DNA of 8,875 bases from an uncultured beta proteobacterium. GTDB lineage: Bacteria > Pseudomonadota > Gammaproteobacteria > Burkholderiales > Rhodocyclaceae. Position numbers and translations under genes: made by a program. Positions 5,930 to 8,875 of this stretch are shown here, in pieces (position 1 is the stretch's first letter; every line of letters begins with the position of its first letter). The DNA lies in NCBI GenBank assembly GCA_903933395.1, contig CAIZKA010000482.1:1-8875 (forward strand), given 5' to 3'. The notes beneath the pieces are model-generated. The model saw only the letters and a list, made by a program, of their open reading frames with translations. It was not told where the DNA came from and did no database searches.

Positions 5930-6786
5930 GCTTCGCCACCGAATACCTGGCGCAACTCGAGGCCTTCGCCGCCCGCGGCCCCCTGCCGCGCATCCGCGCC
6001 CTGCATCTGCCGCCGGCGCAAGCCGTCGCCGACAACAAGGGCGAGTTCTGCGCACTGGAACTGGACGACGGATCGCTCGGCCTGTCCTACGTGCTGCTCG
6101 ACGACACCCTGGCCCGCCTCCACGATGGCGGGGACAGCCTCGGCCTGGCCGGCGCCGATGCCCTGGCCGTGGCGCGCCGTTACGCCGGCGCCGACTCTTT
6201 CTCCAGGACGATCGGCTTCGCCGCCGCCAACGCGCTGACGCGCTGCCTGTTCGACCGCGCAGGATTCCGCCCCGACGACAGCACCGACTCGATCGGGCAG
6301 ATGAACCCGCAGGCGGGCGAGCGGATCGGCATGATCGGCCTGTTCCGGCCGCTCTTGGGCCGCATCCTGCAAAGCGGCGCGTCGCTCACCGTGGTCGAGC
6401 TCAAGGCCGAACTGGCCGGCGAGGACGAAGGCTATCGCGTGACGCTGGACGCGAACGAACTCGCCGGCTGCAGCAAAGTCGTGTCGACCAGCACCCTGCT
6501 GCTCAACGACACGCTGGACCGCATGCTGGCTTGCTGCCGCCAGGCGAGCTGGTTCGCCATGGTCGGCCCGAGCGCCGGATGCCTGCCCGATGCGCTGTTC
6601 GCGCGCGGTGTCACGCTGCTGGGCGGCAGCTGGGTCCGGGACAGTCAGGGCTTCATCGCGGCGCTGGAGAGCGGGGAGCCGCGCAGCGAATTTGCCGGCA
6701 AGTTCGTCCTCACGGCGGACAACTATCCGGGCTTTGCCGCCCTGCTGGAACGCGCCTGCAGCGGCGCTGAAGCTCCGCGTCCGTAG
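5926..6786 (+). CDS. DUF4213/DUF364 protein, putative heavy-metal-chelation family
   Basis: A 286-residue soluble protein with no signal peptide or membrane segment. The N-terminal part (about 1-110, ending in an IGFAAANAL helix) matches the DUF4213 enolase-N-like domain. Residues 130-275 match DUF364, a Rossmann-like domain: GMIGLF (135-140), the STSTLLLNDTLDRML block (187-201), and GPSAGCLPDALFARGV (214-229) with following GG (233-234). Structural work on this family proposed a composite active site and a heavy-metal-chelation role, but no biochemical function is established. Six cysteines are present (42, 107, 182, 203, 204, 219), with 203-204 adjacent and 219 in the conserved GPS loop; whether they bind metal is unknown. 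ATG 5926 overlaps the viaA stop (ATGA) and has AAAGGT upstream. Overlapping coupling with a MoxR/VWA pair argues for a shared job, plausibly metal or cofactor delivery to the enzyme the ATPase remodels. The stop abuts the convergent permease gene. Confidence 0.9.
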   Translation: MSFATEYLAQLEAFAARGPLPRIRALHLPPAQAVADNKGEFCALELDDGSLGLSYVLLDDTLARLHDGGDSLGLAGADALAVARRYAGADSFSRTIGFAAANALTRCLFDRAGFRPDDSTDSIGQMNPQAGERIGMIGLFRPLLGRILQSGASLTVVELKAELAGEDEGYRVTLDANELAGCSKVVSTSTLLLNDTLDRMLACCRQASWFAMVGPSAGCLPDALFARGVTLLGGSWVRDSQGFIAALESGEPRSEFAGKFVLTADNYPGFAALLERACSGAEAPRP

Positions 6787-8875
6787 TTACAGTGCCGCAC
6801 GCAGCGCCGGTAACGCCGACTGGCGCAGCATCGAAGACGCGCCCAGCCAGCCGGCGACGACCACCAGCACGGTACCGGCCAGCAGGCCGATGAGCCAGAG
6901 TTCCACCTGCGGCAGGTAATCAAGGCGAAAGGCAAAGCGCGCCAGACCCCAGCCGATCAGGCTGGCCGCGACGCCGGCGAGCAGCCCGGCCAAGGCACCC
7001 AAGGCGGCGAACTCGGCAAGCAAGGCCGCCGACAACTGCCGGCTGCGCGCACCCAGCGCGCGCAGCACGGCCAGTTCAAAGCGGCGCTCGTCGCCGCTGG
7101 CCTGCAGCGCCGCGTAAAGCACGGCCAGCCCCGCCAGCACGGCAAAGCCGAACACCAGTTGCACGGCACGCGCGACCTGGTCGATCGTCGCATGCAACTG
7201 CTTTACCAGGGCGACGACATCGATCACCGTAATGTTGGGGAAGGCCCGCACCAGTTCCGGGATCGCACCCGCCTTGTCGGCCGGCAGGTGGAAGCTGGTG
7301 ATGTAGCTGGCCGGGTAATCCTTGAGCACGGCCGGCGGCGACATGACGAAAAAATTGACGCGCATCGAATCCCAGTCGAGCTTGCGCAGGCTGGTGATCG
7401 TCGCCTCGACGCGATTGCCGGCGATGTCGTAGCTCAGGCGGTCGCCCAGCTTGAGGTTCAGGGTCTCGGCCAGACCCTGCTCCACCGAAAACTCCGCCGC
7501 TTGTGTCGCGCCGTGCCAGCGTCCGCCGCTGACGGTATTGCCGGCCGGAATCTTCACCGACCACGAGAGGTTGAATTCGCGGTCGATGAGGCGCTGGGCG
7601 CGATCGTCGACATAGCTCTCCGGCCCGACCGGCTGGCCATTCACCTGCACCAGGCGGCCGCGCACCATGGGCTCGAGTTCCGGCGCCGGCAGGCCGCGCG
7701 CCTTGAAGAAGTCGGCGATGGCGACACGCTGATCGGGCTGGATATTGATGGCAAAACGATTCGGCGCATCGGCCGGAACGCGCTTCATCCAGCTGTCGAG
7801 CAGGTCGCCGCGCGCCACGGTGAGCAGCAGCAGGGCCGTCAGCCCCAGCGCCAGCGCCACCGCCTGCACCATCGTCGCGGCCAGGCGCCGGCGCAGGTTG
7901 GCCAGACCATGGCGCCAACCATAGCCGCGCCCGGCCGGACGCAGACGGCCCAGCACGGCGAGCAGACCGCGCGCCATCAGGGCGAAGAAGGCGAGCGCGA
8001 TCAGGAAGCCGCCGAGAACGATCAATCCGAGGCGCAGGTCCCCGGCCATCCACAGCATCAGCGCGCCTAGAACCGCGGCACCCAGCAGATAGGCGCCGAC
8101 CGAAGCCGGCTCGGAACCGCTCCATTCGCGACGCAGCACGCGTATCGTCGGCACGCGCTTGAGGCGCAGCAGCGGCGGCAGGGCGAAGCCGATGACCAGC
8201 GTGAGGCCGACCAGCAGACCGTGCAGCCAGGGCAGCAGCGACGGCGACGGCAGCTTGGTCAGCATCAGGCCCGCCAGCATCTGCTCCAGTGCCGCCTGTA
8301 CGACGAAGCCTGCGCCGCAGCCGGCCAGCGTCGCGGCCAGTCCGAAAATCAGGAATTCGCCGCCGTGGATCAGCAGCAATTGCGCTGCCGAAGCACCCAT
8401 GCAGCGCATCACCGCACAGCCGTCGAGATGCCGCCGCATGTAGCGCTCGGCAGCCAGCGCCACCGCCACCGCGGCCAGAATCACGGCGAGCAGCGCCGCG
8501 AGGCGCAGGAAACGCTGCGCCCGCTCGGTCACGTTGCGCACCTCGGGCCGCGCATTGTCCAGGCTTTCGACCTTTTCGCCGCGCTCCAGTTGCGCCGTGG
8601 CCCAGGTTTCAAAGGCTTTGACCGCGGCCGTCTCGCCGGCTAGATGCAGCCGGTAACGAATCCGGCTGCCGGGCTGGATCAACCCGGTAGCCGGCAGGTC
8701 CGCCATGTTGATCATCAGCCGCGGCGCCAGCGCGAACACGTTCATGCCGCGATCGGGCTCCATGGTCAGGACCGGGCCGCTGTGCACGACAATTTTCCCC
8801 AGCGCCAGCGATGTCCCGGGAGCGAGGCTCAAGGTCGTTGCCAGGCGCTCGTCAGGCCAGGCTTCGCCGCTTTGC
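6787..8875 (-). CDS. ybbP: YbbP-like ABC transporter permease (MacB/FtsX superfamily), N-terminus cut by window edge
   Basis: Inner-membrane permease subunit, expected to work with a YbbA-type ATPase in moving or extracting hydrophobic or lipid-like substrates; the E. coli substrate is unknown. The frame stays open to the right edge, so 695 residues are visible and about 100-150 are missing relative to the ~800-residue family. In fragment numbering, the tail of the first periplasmic (MacB-PCD-like) domain (1-120) contains the YbbP-typical LPATGLIQPGSR. Membrane segments lie near 123-143, 166-192, 213-236, 259-278, 282-308, 332-354, 571-591, 617-645 and 657-679; a second periplasmic domain occupies about 355-569. 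Two FtsX modules show coupling-helix motifs, VMRCMGASAAQL and VLRALGARSRQL. TTG 8832 is an internal codon, not the start. The gene ends with TAA at 6787, immediately beside the DUF364 stop. The ATPase gene would be expected to the right, outside the window. Confidence 0.92.
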   Translation of the reverse strand, partial: QSGEAWPDERLATTLSLAPGTSLALGKIVVHSGPVLTMEPDRGMNVFALAPRLMINMADLPATGLIQPGSRIRYRLHLAGETAAVKAFETWATAQLERGEKVESLDNARPEVRNVTERAQRFLRLAALLAVILAAVAVALAAERYMRRHLDGCAVMRCMGASAAQLLLIHGGEFLIFGLAATLAGCGAGFVVQAALEQMLAGLMLTKLPSPSLLPWLHGLLVGLTLVIGFALPPLLRLKRVPTIRVLRREWSGSEPASVGAYLLGAAVLGALMLWMAGDLRLGLIVLGGFLIALAFFALMARGLLAVLGRLRPAGRGYGWRHGLANLRRRLAATMVQAVALALGLTALLLLTVARGDLLDSWMKRVPADAPNRFAINIQPDQRVAIADFFKARGLPAPELEPMVRGRLVQVNGQPVGPESYVDDRAQRLIDREFNLSWSVKIPAGNTVSGGRWHGATQAAEFSVEQGLAETLNLKLGDRLSYDIAGNRVEATITSLRKLDWDSMRVNFFVMSPPAVLKDYPASYITSFHLPADKAGAIPELVRAFPNITVIDVVALVKQLHATIDQVARAVQLVFGFAVLAGLAVLYAALQASGDERRFELAVLRALGARSRQLSAALLAEFAALGALAGLLAGVAASLIGWGLARFAFRLDYLPQVELWLIGLLAGTVLVVVAGWLGASSMLRQSALPALRAAL

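Noticed and set aside
4325..6055. 576-codon open frame on the minus strand opposite the ViaA-like gene
   Set aside because: Same low-complexity composition and no family resemblance; the opposite strand has an intact MIDAS VWA domain.
7076..8125. 349-codon minus-strand frame within the permease region in another frame
   Set aside because: Out of frame with the membrane segments and periplasmic domain of the permease; Arg/Ala/Pro-rich shadow.
8830..8832. TTG at 8832 as the permease start codon
   Set aside because: The frame continues open to the window edge and family length demands a further ~100-150 N-terminal residues with a first membrane segment.

Overview
The window is GC-rich and densely coded, with codon choice strongly biased to G or C at third positions. 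Together with the gene set (a RavA/ViaA pair, an NAD-type isocitrate dehydrogenase, a haem-sensor diguanylate cyclase and a YbbP-like permease) this suggests a chromosomal segment of a betaproteobacterium, possibly Rhodocyclales-like. The taxonomic guess is inference from gene content and style only. I see no mobile element, tRNA, rRNA or CRISPR array.

Left part, minus strand (1-2666): an NAD-dependent isocitrate dehydrogenase reads leftwards from 2666 to 1629. After a 69-bp gap with a hairpin comes a membrane-anchored sensor: an N-terminal DUF3365/Tll0287-like haem-type domain with a CxxCH motif, then PAS, then GGDEF. The sensor runs off the left edge.

Centre: a 270-bp divergent intergenic region (2667-2936) carries a good TATAAT promoter for the dehydrogenase, a perfect GGCCGG-N6-CCGGCC inverted repeat, and a TAAAAT box only 6 nt before the next start codon on the plus strand.

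Plus-strand operon (2937-6786): three genes linked by 4-nt start/stop overlaps. They are a MoxR/RavA-family AAA+ ATPase, a ViaA-like von Willebrand factor A protein, and a DUF4213/DUF364 protein of the putative heavy-metal-chelation family. MoxR ATPase plus VWA pairs generally act as chaperones that remodel or metallate enzymes (NorQ/NorD, CoxD/CoxE, CbbQ/CbbO; RavA/ViaA with respiratory complexes in E. coli). The translationally coupled third gene suggests that this version includes a metal- or cofactor-handling partner. This is the most interesting part of the window.

Right part, minus strand (6787-8875): a large YbbP-like FtsX/MacB-type ABC permease, missing its N-terminus at the right edge. 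Its stop codon abuts the stop of the DUF364 gene with no bases between them.
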